Positions 48,768 through 57,684 of a stretch of 64,000 bases of DNA are shown here, one piece after another. The DNA comes from Flavobacterium pisciphilum (lineage in GTDB: Bacteria > Bacteroidota > Bacteroidia > Flavobacteriales > Flavobacteriaceae). The translations under genes were made by a program, and so were the position numbers. The stretch is from assembly GCF_020905345.1 (NCBI RefSeq), contig NZ_JAJJMO010000001.1, positions 1,922,001-1,986,000 on the forward strand, in the 5' to 3' direction. A model generated the notes under the pieces. The model saw nothing but the letters and a program-made list of their open reading frames with translations, was not told where the DNA came from and searched no databases. Each line of letters begins with the position of its first letter. Positions within the stretch are counted from its first letter, which is position 1.

Positions 48768-49724
48768 ATGAATTTATCTATACTTATACCGCTTCTTAAC
48801 GAAGAGGAGTCACTTACGGAACTATACACATGGATCATTAAAGTGATGAAATCTAACAATTACTCATATGAAATCATTTTTGTAGATGATGGTAGTACAG
48901 ATAATTCTTGGAACATTATTGAAGGTTTTTCTAACGAAAACCCAAATGTAAAAGGCATTCGATTCATGAAGAACTTTGGTAAATCGCAAGCTTTACATGC
49001 TGGTTTTGCCAAAGCTAATGGTGATGTTATTATCACCATGGATGCCGATTTACAAGATAGTCCAGAAGAGATTCCTGGATTATTTGAAATGATTACTAAC
49101 CAGAAATTTGATTTGGTTTCGGGTTGGAAAAAGAAACGTTACGACTCTGTTGTAGCAAAAAACCTACCATCAAAATTATTCAATTGGGCTGCCAGAAAAA
49201 CTTCGGGTGTTGAATTAAATGATTTTAATTGCGGATTAAAAGCTTATAAAAATACTGTTGTTAAAAACATTGAAGTTTCCGGCGAAATGCACCGATACAT
49301 CCCTGTTTTAGCAAAAAATGCTGGTTTTAATAAAATCGGTGAAAAAGTAGTACAACATCAGGCACGTAAGTATGGCGAAACTAAATTTGGTATGGAACGT
49401 TTTATTAACGGATTCCTTGACCTTATTACAATTTGGTTCCTTTCAAGATTTGGAAAAAGACCTATGCACTTATTTGGCGCCATTGGCTCACTTATGTTCA
49501 TAATTGGTTTTTTACTGGCTGGTTATATCGGAGTATCTAAATTATACCATATGTATATGGGAATGCGCTATAACTTGGTAACGAGTAACCCTTGGTTCTT
49601 TATCGCATTAACAACTATGATATTAGGAACTCAATTATTTCTTGCTGGTTTCTTGGGCGAAATTATTTTACGCACTAAAAACAACGAGGAACGCTATAAA
49701 ATAGCCAATCAAGTTAATCTATAA
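48768..49724 (+). CDS. Family 2 glycosyltransferase (GtrB/dolichol-phosphate-sugar synthase type)
   Basis: A 318-residue GT-A enzyme. Motifs are IFVDDGSTDNS (about residues 38-48), NFGKSQALHAGF and the metal-binding DADLQDSPEEIPG (about 95-107). Two C-terminal membrane helices (about 232-256 and 267-290) anchor it to the membrane. This set is typical of polyprenyl-phosphate glycosyltransferases that load a sugar on undecaprenyl phosphate. Follows the DUF4199 gene in the same transcript. The repeat-element copy 2 begins seven bases after its stop. Confidence 0.88.
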   Translation: MNLSILIPLLNEEESLTELYTWIIKVMKSNNYSYEIIFVDDGSTDNSWNIIEGFSNENPNVKGIRFMKNFGKSQALHAGFAKANGDVIITMDADLQDSPEEIPGLFEMITNQKFDLVSGWKKKRYDSVVAKNLPSKLFNWAARKTSGVELNDFNCGLKAYKNTVVKNIEVSGEMHRYIPVLAKNAGFNKIGEKVVQHQARKYGETKFGMERFINGFLDLITIWFLSRFGKRPMHLFGAIGSLMFIIGFLLAGYIGVSKLYHMYMGMRYNLVTSNPWFFIALTTMILGTQLFLAGFLGEIILRTKNNEERYKIANQVNL

Positions 49725-49731
49725 CATAAAC

Positions 49732-49811
49732 CCTAGCCCTGATAACAGCGGCATCCTTTATGTTTTTTCTTTAAAAACATAAAGATATAGCGAATAGCAG
49801 GAGATTGCTTC
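49732..49811 (+). repeat. Flavobacterium-type structured intergenic element, copy 2
   Basis: This 80-base element matches copy 1 (58-133) in the left arm (21 of 24 positions) and keeps the right-arm wording GATA-TAGCG and AGCAGGA. The central hairpin is formed by TTTATGTTTT (49756-49765) and AAAACATAAA (49774-49783) around a six- to eight-base loop; these bases differ from copy 1 but preserve the pairing. No U-tract. It directly follows the glycosyltransferase gene. Confidence 0.62.
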
Positions 49812-49876
49812 AAGAGATTGTAACAACTCCTCAAATCGCACCATTTTTTTGACTTACAATTTAAAATAATATACAA

Positions 49877-51604
49877 ATGAATATAGCACCAAACATTTTA
49901 ACTGCTGTAAACGAATGGCTGACGCCAGCATTTGACAATGAAACACAAGAGGCGATTAAAGAGATGATGACAACATCACCTAAAGATCTTGAAGAAAGTT
50001 TTTATAAAAATTTAGAATTCGGTACTGGTGGAATGCGCGGTATTATGGGTGTTGGTAGCAACCGAATCAACAAATACACACTTGGAAGAAATACACAGGG
50101 ACTTTCTGATTACATGCATAAGGTTTTCCCTAACCAAACTCTAAAAGTAGCAATCGCTTACGATTGCCGTCACAATAGCAACACTCTTGCTAAAATCGTT
50201 GCTGATGTTTTCTCTGCAAATGGAATTCATGTTTATTTATTTTCAGACATGCGTCCGACTCCAGAATTATCTTTTGCTCTTAAATATTTAGGTTGCCAAT
50301 GTGGTATTGTACTTACTGCATCACACAATCCACCTGAATATAATGGATATAAAGTATATTGGGAAGACGGCGGGCAAATTGTTCCTCCTCAAGATGCAGA
50401 AATTATTGCCATGATTGAGAGCTTAGATTATGCTAAAATCAAATTTCATGCTAATGAGAAATTAATTGAATATATAGACAAAGAAATCGACAACGCTTTC
50501 ATCAAGTCGTCTATTGAAAACGCTAGTTTTAATACTCCGGCTAAAGCTAAAGAAGATTTACAAATCGTTTTTACATCTTTACATGGAACTTCTATAAAAT
50601 CAATCCCTCCTACTTTATCACAAGCGGGTTACACTAGTGTACATATTGTACCTGAGCAAGCTGTTCCAAATGGTGATTTCCCTACTGTAAAATCCCCTAA
50701 TCCAGAAGAGCCTGAAGCACTAACAATGGCATTGGTATTGGCTGATAAAACAAATTCAGATATTGTTGTTGGTACTGACCCTGACTGTGATCGTCTAGGA
50801 GTTGCTGTTCGTAATAATGAAGGGAAAATGATTTTGCTAAACGGAAATCAAACCATGATATTAATGACTTCCTTCTTATTACAAGAATGGAAAAAAGCTG
50901 GCAAAATTAACGGAAAACAATTTATAGGATCAACTATTGTTTCGACTCCTATGATGATGGAACTTGCAACAAGCTATGATGTTGAATGCAAAATAGGCTT
51001 GACAGGATTTAAATGGATTGCCAAAATGATTAAAGATTTCCCTGAACTTGAATTTATAGGTGGTGGAGAAGAAAGTTTTGGTTTTATGGTTGGTGATGCT
51101 GTTCGTGATAAAGATGCCGTTGCTGCTACTTTATTAATTTGCGAAATGGCTGCTCAAGCAAAAGCAAACGGAAGTTCTGTTTACAAAGAACTCTTGAAGC
51201 TTTATGTTGAACACGGATTTTACAAAGAACATTTGGTTGCCTTAACAAAAAAAGGAATAGAAGGATTAGAAGAAATTAATCAAATGATGATTAATCTACG
51301 TGAAAACCCTGTAAAAGAAATAGACGGTCAAAGAGTAATAATGGTAGAAGATTACCAATCTTCTACAGCATTAAACTTATTGAGTGGTGAAGTATCTGAA
51401 ATGACTATCCCTAAATCAAATGTGTTAATCTATTATACTGAAGATGGCTCTAAAATTTGCGCTAGACCAAGTGGAACAGAGCCAAAAATCAAATTTTACA
51501 TTAGCGTAAATACTGAGTTGCATGCTGTAGAAGATTTTGATGCAACTGAAGCAATTTTAGATAAAAAGATAAAAAACATTATCACTGCAATGCAATTGAA
51601 TTAA
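49877..51604 (+). CDS. Phospho-sugar mutase (phosphoglucomutase/phosphomannomutase)
   Basis: A 575-residue enzyme that moves phosphate between the 1 and 6 positions of hexose. The phosphoserine loop is TASHNPPEYNGYKVYW (about residue 146-161), the metal-binding loop is GTDPDCDRLGVA, the sugar-binding loop is GGGEESFGFMVGD, and the phosphate loop is RPSGTEPKIKFY. The size fits the large phosphoglucomutase/phosphomannomutase group. It can supply glucose-1-P or mannose-1-P for the glycan and storage pathways. It is 55 bases upstream of the exporter gene. Confidence 0.93.
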   Translation: MNIAPNILTAVNEWLTPAFDNETQEAIKEMMTTSPKDLEESFYKNLEFGTGGMRGIMGVGSNRINKYTLGRNTQGLSDYMHKVFPNQTLKVAIAYDCRHNSNTLAKIVADVFSANGIHVYLFSDMRPTPELSFALKYLGCQCGIVLTASHNPPEYNGYKVYWEDGGQIVPPQDAEIIAMIESLDYAKIKFHANEKLIEYIDKEIDNAFIKSSIENASFNTPAKAKEDLQIVFTSLHGTSIKSIPPTLSQAGYTSVHIVPEQAVPNGDFPTVKSPNPEEPEALTMALVLADKTNSDIVVGTDPDCDRLGVAVRNNEGKMILLNGNQTMILMTSFLLQEWKKAGKINGKQFIGSTIVSTPMMMELATSYDVECKIGLTGFKWIAKMIKDFPELEFIGGGEESFGFMVGDAVRDKDAVAATLLICEMAAQAKANGSSVYKELLKLYVEHGFYKEHLVALTKKGIEGLEEINQMMINLRENPVKEIDGQRVIMVEDYQSSTALNLLSGEVSEMTIPKSNVLIYYTEDGSKICARPSGTEPKIKFYISVNTELHAVEDFDATEAILDKKIKNIITAMQLN

Positions 51605-51657
51605 TTTTTTTTATTTCTAACCTCTTAAAGTTGATTTAAAAAATAAAAACATCTTGA

Positions 51658-53484
51658 ATGAATAATTTCAAAAGAATATTTCCTTTTATATTTCCTTATA
51701 AAAGATACGCATACATGAATATTTTATTTAATATTCTTTATGCCTTATTTAGCACGCTTTCGTTTATGGCATTAATTCCTATGATTCAGGTTTTATTTGA
51801 CCAAACAAAAAGAAACACCACTATACCTGTTTACAAAGGGCTTTGGGAGTTGAAAGATTATGCTGAAAATTACTTAAGCTACTTCATCACACAAGCAACT
51901 GACAATTATGGTGTAGGATACACCCTATCTATAATGGTAGCTGTGATTATTTCGATATTTTTATTGAAAAACTTATGTGATTACCTCGCTATGTTTTTTA
52001 TTACTTTCCTAAGAAATGGTGTTTTAAGAGATATGCGAAATGCGATGTACAAAAAAACACTTGAATTGCCTTTATCATTTTTCTCAGAAAAAAGAAAAGG
52101 TGATGTTATCTCTCGTATTGCAGGTGATGTTAACGAAGTACAAACTTCATTTCTTGCCATTCTAGAGCTTATCGTAAAAGAGCCTCTTACTATTGTATTT
52201 ACAATTATTGCAATGCTTGCAATAAGCCCACAATTAACTCTTTTTGTTTTTATTTTCATTCCTGTTTCTGGGTATATAATATCATTGATAGGAAAACAAT
52301 TAAAGAAACAATCAACAAAGGCTCAGCAAGAACAAGGAACATTTTTATCTACTATTGAAGAAACTTTAGGGGGATTAAAAGTGGTAAAAGGATACAACTC
52401 TGAAAATTATTTCAATAGTGTTTTCCAAAACTCTACTCAGCGTTTCTTTAAATTATCAAACAGCATTGGTAATCGCCAAAACCTAGCTTCTCCTGCGAGT
52501 GAATTTATGGGAATCATGGTAATCGCAATTTTACTTTGGTATGGTGGTCAAATGGTTCTAATTGAAAAGACATTAAACGGTGCTTCATTCATCGCTTATA
52601 TGGGATTAGCTTACAATATCCTTACACCTGCAAAAGCGATCTCTAAAGCTTCTTACGGCGTAAAAAGAGGAAATGCAGCAGCAGAGCGTGTATTAGAAAT
52701 TCTTGATCAAGAAAACCCTATTACAAGCAAAGTTGATGCTATCGAAAAAGCCACTTTTGACTCTGATATAACAATCAAGAATATCAACTTTAAATATGAA
52801 AAAGAGAATGTACTAAAAGACTTTTCTCTTCAAATAAAAAAAGGACAAACTGTTGCTCTAGTTGGACAATCTGGAAGTGGAAAAAGTACCATTGCCAATC
52901 TCCTTACTCGTTTTTATGATGTAAACGAAGGCTCTATTTCAATTGACAATATTAATATAAAAGACATTTCTTTACACTCACTTCGTGATTTAACGGGATT
53001 AGTAACTCAAGATAGCATCTTGTTTAACGACACCATTAAAGCGAATATTTCATTAGGAAAACTTGATGCTAGCGATGAGGAGATTATTGAAGCCCTAAAA
53101 ATTGCTAATGCTTTTGAATTTGTAAGCGAGTTACCTCTTGGTATTTACACCAACATTGGAGACAGTGGAAACAAACTTTCAGGTGGACAAAAACAACGTT
53201 TATCTATTGCTCGCGCTGTTTTAAAGAATCCTCCTATTATGATTCTTGACGAAGCAACATCTGCATTGGATACTGAAAGCGAAAAATTTGTACAAGTAGC
53301 CCTTGATAACATGATGCAAAATCGCACTTCAGTTGTTATCGCACACCGTTTATCTACTATCCAAAAAGCAGATCTGATTGTGGTTATGCAAAAAGGCAAA
53401 ATTGTTGAGCAAGGAACTCATGAAAACCTAATAGCTTTAAACGGAACATATAATAAATTGGTTACTATGCAGTCGTTTGAATAA
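51658..53484 (+). CDS. MsbA/LmrA-type ABC exporter, fused transmembrane and ATP-binding domains
   Basis: A 608-residue half-transporter. Six membrane helices lie in residues about 15-320, followed by an ATP-binding domain with Walker A VGQSGSGKST (about 402-411), signature LSGGQKQRLSIARA (about 511-524), Walker B IMILDEATSALD and the switch histidine in VIAHRLSTI. The family exports lipids, lipid A precursors, peptides or drugs as a homodimer. Its position next to sugar-lipid genes makes a lipid or glycolipid substrate plausible. Confidence 0.92.
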   Translation: MNNFKRIFPFIFPYKRYAYMNILFNILYALFSTLSFMALIPMIQVLFDQTKRNTTIPVYKGLWELKDYAENYLSYFITQATDNYGVGYTLSIMVAVIISIFLLKNLCDYLAMFFITFLRNGVLRDMRNAMYKKTLELPLSFFSEKRKGDVISRIAGDVNEVQTSFLAILELIVKEPLTIVFTIIAMLAISPQLTLFVFIFIPVSGYIISLIGKQLKKQSTKAQQEQGTFLSTIEETLGGLKVVKGYNSENYFNSVFQNSTQRFFKLSNSIGNRQNLASPASEFMGIMVIAILLWYGGQMVLIEKTLNGASFIAYMGLAYNILTPAKAISKASYGVKRGNAAAERVLEILDQENPITSKVDAIEKATFDSDITIKNINFKYEKENVLKDFSLQIKKGQTVALVGQSGSGKSTIANLLTRFYDVNEGSISIDNINIKDISLHSLRDLTGLVTQDSILFNDTIKANISLGKLDASDEEIIEALKIANAFEFVSELPLGIYTNIGDSGNKLSGGQKQRLSIARAVLKNPPIMILDEATSALDTESEKFVQVALDNMMQNRTSVVIAHRLSTIQKADLIVVMQKGKIVEQGTHENLIALNGTYNKLVTMQSFE

Positions 53485-53560
53485 TTTTTCATAAATTAGG
53501 TATACGTAAGATGTAAACCTGTTGAAAGTAAAGACAATTAACACATAGAAATATAATTCA

Positions 53561-53618
53561 AGGTGTTTCATTTTTCAAATAGTCTTATTGACTAACTTAA
53601 AATGAAACACCTTTTTTT
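53561..53618 (+). terminator. Large nested hairpin with terminator-type U-tract
   Basis: A perfect 14-base stem (53561-53574 with 53599-53612) encloses a 24-base loop that carries its own small hairpin, AGTC (53581-53584) with GACT (53590-53593). Seven Ts follow. It lies 76 bases after the exporter stop codon. Most terminators in this window have loops of 3-10 bases, so this one is unusual. Confidence 0.75.
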
Positions 53619-53681
53619 GGCTTTATAAACTATGAATTAAAAACTCCTACAGCCCCAACGGATTAATATATACAAATACCT

Positions 53682-54383
53682 ATGTATCGCCACAATTCAA
53701 ACATTAACCTTCCTGAAGACCCTAATACAATAGTCTGGAAATACTTGGATTTATCCAAATTCCTAGACTTATTGATGTCTAAAAAGCTTTTTATGTCCCG
53801 TTCTGATAAATTTGAAGATCAGTATGAAGGCACCTTTAGCGAACCCACTTACGAAGAGATTAAAAAACTTGCTATAGACAATCCTGAATTTATAGATTAC
53901 TACAAAATACACCGCGAGAAAGTAGCTATAAGCAGTTGGCATATCAATGAATACGAATCGTTTGCCATGTGGCAGATATTTACCCAAAATAACGAAGGAT
54001 TAGCTATTCAATCTACTATTGGGAGGCTACAAAAAGCATTGAAACCTGAGGATAATTTTGATCAATATATAGGCGAAGTAAACTATATTGACTACAAGAA
54101 AGAATACATTCCTTTTGATGATTTATTCTTTCCGTTTTTATTTAAAAGAAAAAGTTTTCAGTACGAGCGTGAAGTACGCATAATTACAGATTCCTCCAAA
54201 AGCGACATTAAAATTAATGATGGATTAAGAGTTAATGTCAATCTTAAATATCTTATCGAAAAAATATACATTCACCCTAAATCAGAGAACTGGTACAAAA
54301 AATTGGTAACTGATTTAGTTCATAAACTAGGCTATGACTTTGATATAGAAAAGTCAGACCTTGAAAGCGATATTTTGATATAA
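53682..54383 (+). CDS. DUF2971 protein
   Basis: A 233-residue cytoplasmic protein of the DUF2971 family. Its typical blocks are 'TIVWKYLDLSKFLDLLMSKK' (N-terminus), LFMSRSDKFEDQYEG, ISSWHINEYESFAMWQIF and FQYEREVRII. The family has no agreed function; conserved W, H, E and Y residues suggest an enzymatic pocket. DUF2971 genes are often found in accessory and defence neighbourhoods, but no defence partner is seen next to this one. The gene is monocistronic. Confidence 0.82.
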   Translation: MYRHNSNINLPEDPNTIVWKYLDLSKFLDLLMSKKLFMSRSDKFEDQYEGTFSEPTYEEIKKLAIDNPEFIDYYKIHREKVAISSWHINEYESFAMWQIFTQNNEGLAIQSTIGRLQKALKPEDNFDQYIGEVNYIDYKKEYIPFDDLFFPFLFKRKSFQYEREVRIITDSSKSDIKINDGLRVNVNLKYLIEKIYIHPKSENWYKKLVTDLVHKLGYDFDIEKSDLESDILI

Positions 54384-54392
54384 TTACATGTA

Positions 54393-55115
54393 TTAAATTG
54401 GCTTATAACTAACCACTTTCCAATCTTTAGCCCCTAGGTTAATATAGTTATAATGCAAAACATCATTTTTATCAAACTGCCCATTTTTGTTAGTATCTTC
54501 AATGGTTCTGAAATACAAACGGTTTTTTGAATCTATAACATTCCAATCTATTAGCTCTTGAAAATCTTCAGAAACTTTAACAAATCGCTCTCCACTAATA
54601 TCACTTAAATACAATGCTTTTATATCGCTAGTATCTAATTTCCCATCTTTATTAGTATCCATATCCACCATCGTATATACCATAACATGGTTATGAGTTT
54701 TATTGGCAATTGTTTTTAAATAGGTTGCGGTTTGAATTAAAACTGCTTTATCTGTCAATGGTCTTATGGAATCAGAATCTATCTTCTGGAATTTTAAATT
54801 TTGCAAATAACCCGTAATTTCATATTCACCGATATTTGAAATTGTAAAACTAATGTCATTTACACTCGATGAACCATAGCGTGCCTTAACACCTCTTTCA
54901 TATACGCGTACATCTCCAACTGGATGAATCAAATAATCTGTTCCTTCCATCTGAATTGGCAAATCGGCAATTGCAACTTGTGTCGAATCGACTTTAGCAA
55001 TTACTTTTGAAGCTGTTGAAGCGTCATAAGTAACCTTTGGTTTTTCGACTTCATTTTTGCAACTCACTAAAAGTAAAACAGAAAGGCTTATGATAGATAT
55101 ATGTAATTTTCTCAT
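54393..55115 (-). CDS. Lipoprotein with two EF-hand-like loops
   Basis: A 240-residue lipoprotein (MRKLHISIISLSVLLLVSC). The middle is an unknown domain (residues about 45-140). Two calcium-type loops of the DxNxDGxxD form follow: DTNKDGKLDTSD (about 153-164) and DTNKNGQFDKND (about 208-219). They resemble dockerin/EF-hand loops and would bind Ca2+. Function unknown. It is followed upstream by a 100-base gap to the TonB receptor. Confidence 0.72.
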   Translation of the reverse strand: MRKLHISIISLSVLLLVSCKNEVEKPKVTYDASTASKVIAKVDSTQVAIADLPIQMEGTDYLIHPVGDVRVYERGVKARYGSSSVNDISFTISNIGEYEITGYLQNLKFQKIDSDSIRPLTDKAVLIQTATYLKTIANKTHNHVMVYTMVDMDTNKDGKLDTSDIKALYLSDISGERFVKVSEDFQELIDWNVIDSKNRLYFRTIEDTNKNGQFDKNDVLHYNYINLGAKDWKVVSYKPI

Positions 55116-55216
55116 GTTCTTTTATTAAAAAATAATTTCAAATGTAATGAATTTTAAAAATGGTTCACCAGTTTGCAGTCAATTTATACATTCTAAACTA
55201 GCTTTTTCATTGGTTA

Positions 55217-57673
55217 TTATAACCTAGCAGTTAATTTTATATTAAAAACTCTCGAAGTCATATAATTAGGAATTGCATATTGATTTTTAGAATACACATC
55301 ACGAACCCAAGTATTTGTAATCGCATTTTTATTATCAAAAAGATTAAAAATCTCAAATCCTAATGACAATTCTTTAAACTCTTTAAAAAGTTTACTTTTT
55401 GCAACTCTATTATTATCAATAAAAACTTTAGAGAAACCAACATCGGCTCGACGGTAATCTTTTAATCTATTTTGATACAAATACGGATCTGAATACGAAG
55501 GTGAACCTCCAGGTAATCCTGTATTATAAACTAAATTCAAATACAATTTGACACTTGGTATATTAGGCATATAATCCTGAAACAAAAGTGCAAATTTTAA
55601 TCGTTGATCAGTTGGTCTTGCTATATATCCTTTATTAGCATAATTCTCTTCGGTCTTTAAATATCCAAAGCTAAACCAAGATTCAGTTCCTGGTACAAAC
55701 TCCCCATTTAATCTAAAATCCAATCCTTGTGCATAAGCTGTTGCATTATTATCAGCAGCATATCGAATTCTAACATTGTCTATTGTATAAACGTTTACAT
55801 CTGATAATGTTTTATAATACAGCTCTGAAACAAGTTTAAATGGTCTATTCCACATTTTAAAACCATAATCATTACTTAAAACCACATGTACCGATTGCTG
55901 TGCTTTAGTATTTGGTAATACTTCGCCACTGGCATCACGCAATTCCCTATAAAAAGGCGGTTGATGATACAATCCCCCCGAAAGCCTAAAAACCATATCC
56001 ATATCCCAATCTGGCTTTATAGCAAATTGCGCCCGCGGACTAATTACAAACTGGTTTTTACCCTCAACTATTCCTCCTGACACTTTCCAATCCTGAAAAC
56101 GAACTCCAGCATTGTACCAAACCTCGCTAGATCCTAAATTTCCTTTTCGGCTCCATTGTGCATAACCTGAAAATCGGTTTATAGTATTAAAATTTATCGC
56201 TCTTACATTTTGATAAGGAAAAAGCGGACCAGTATAAGGTTCGTATGGTTGATTATTTTTAGGCAAATTTACAATTGGTGGATTTACCGAAAAACCTGCT
56301 GAATCAATTACCTCCCACTCTGCTACGCGGTCACGGATAGATTCGCGAGTATACTTCACTCCCCATTCTAAAAGATTTTCTTTCCAATTATAAATCCCTT
56401 TTAATTCGGCATTTACAATTAAAGCATCTAAATCATTTCGTGCATGATTTAATTGCGAACCAATTCCTTTAGTATAATTCACCTCTTGCAATACTACCGA
56501 ACCATCACTATCTACCTCTCCTAAACGATATTGTGCCAAAATATCATAATGCTCTTGTTCTTGTGTATGAAATATAGAACCTATGAACTTTAAAGTAAAA
56601 TCTGGAGAAATAGTGTATGTTGATTTTATCGCACCAAAATAAGTATCATACTTATCTCTTTCTTGCCCTTCATAATACACTGCAAGCGCCATTGGCTTAT
56701 CGATTGTACCAAATTTAGTTTCTCGAGTTAATGGCTCATACAAATATTTATTTTGAGAAATAGCCCCTAGAAAACTCCATTGCCATTTTGCTGAAGCGAA
56801 ATAATTGATGTTCGTTTGAATATCTGTATATGAAGGTCTATAATTCGTTTGTGTATCTTGACTGTTTACAAGCATGCTATTGTTTCGATAACGAACTCCT
56901 GTAATTGCCGACCATTTTTTGTTTTTAGAAACAGCATCAACAGCAACACTTCCTCCTAGTAAACTAGCCTCGAAAGATGCTCCAAACTGAGTTGGTTTTC
57001 GGTATGTAATATCTAATACTGACGATAATTTATCTCCAAATTTTGCTTGAAATCCTCCTGCTGAAAAATCAACATTCTGAACCAAATCGGTATTTGTAAA
57101 ACTCAATCCCTCTTGTTGCCCCGAACGAATTAAAAACGGGCGATACACTTCGATCTCGTTTACATAAACAAGATTCTCATCATAATTCCCGCCACGAACT
57201 GCGTATTGCGTACTCAATTCGTTATTAGAATTTACTCCGGGTAAAGTTTTTAAAATATTTTCGATTCCAGCATTAGCACCTGGAATTTTCTTTATAGTGG
57301 TTTGATCTACGGTAGTGATTCCTTGTATCCTTTTTTTATTTGCCATGACAACAATCTCTCCCATTTGTTCGGCATAACTATTCATAACAGGATTAAAAAC
57401 GAATATTTCATTCGGTTTTAAAGTCACTGTAATCGTCATCATTTTCTGCGAAACGTGAGTAAAAACAAGAATCACTTTTTTATTAGATGGAATCGAAATA
57501 TCAAAAAAACCATCCGAATTAGACTGTGTTACATTTCCTGAGTGAGAAACATTTACATCAGTAACTGGAAAATTGCTTTCATTAAGAATTATTCCTTTTA
57601 CTCGGGCATTTTGAGCAAGTGAAACAAAGCCAACACACAATAAAAGGGCAACAAATAGTAGGTTCTTCTTCAA
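55217..57673 (-). CDS. TonB-dependent receptor with carboxypeptidase-like N-terminal domain
   Basis: An 818-residue receptor: signal peptide (to about residue 20), a carboxypeptidase regulatory-like beta-sandwich (about 22-100), a plug domain (about 110-230, with 'ILKTLPGVNSNNELSTQYAV' and RGGNYDENLVYVNEIEVYRP) and a large barrel ending SRVFNIKLTARL. This is the common Bacteroidota receptor type without a SusD partner. It lies 11 bases after the M23 peptidase gene in the same transcript. The ligand is unknown. Confidence 0.87.
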   Translation of the reverse strand: MKKNLLFVALLLCVGFVSLAQNARVKGIILNESNFPVTDVNVSHSGNVTQSNSDGFFDISIPSNKKVILVFTHVSQKMMTITVTLKPNEIFVFNPVMNSYAEQMGEIVVMANKKRIQGITTVDQTTIKKIPGANAGIENILKTLPGVNSNNELSTQYAVRGGNYDENLVYVNEIEVYRPFLIRSGQQEGLSFTNTDLVQNVDFSAGGFQAKFGDKLSSVLDITYRKPTQFGASFEASLLGGSVAVDAVSKNKKWSAITGVRYRNNSMLVNSQDTQTNYRPSYTDIQTNINYFASAKWQWSFLGAISQNKYLYEPLTRETKFGTIDKPMALAVYYEGQERDKYDTYFGAIKSTYTISPDFTLKFIGSIFHTQEQEHYDILAQYRLGEVDSDGSVVLQEVNYTKGIGSQLNHARNDLDALIVNAELKGIYNWKENLLEWGVKYTRESIRDRVAEWEVIDSAGFSVNPPIVNLPKNNQPYEPYTGPLFPYQNVRAINFNTINRFSGYAQWSRKGNLGSSEVWYNAGVRFQDWKVSGGIVEGKNQFVISPRAQFAIKPDWDMDMVFRLSGGLYHQPPFYRELRDASGEVLPNTKAQQSVHVVLSNDYGFKMWNRPFKLVSELYYKTLSDVNVYTIDNVRIRYAADNNATAYAQGLDFRLNGEFVPGTESWFSFGYLKTEENYANKGYIARPTDQRLKFALLFQDYMPNIPSVKLYLNLVYNTGLPGGSPSYSDPYLYQNRLKDYRRADVGFSKVFIDNNRVAKSKLFKEFKELSLGFEIFNLFDNKNAITNTWVRDVYSKNQYAIPNYMTSRVFNIKLTARL

Positions 57674-57684
57674 ACGTTATATTT

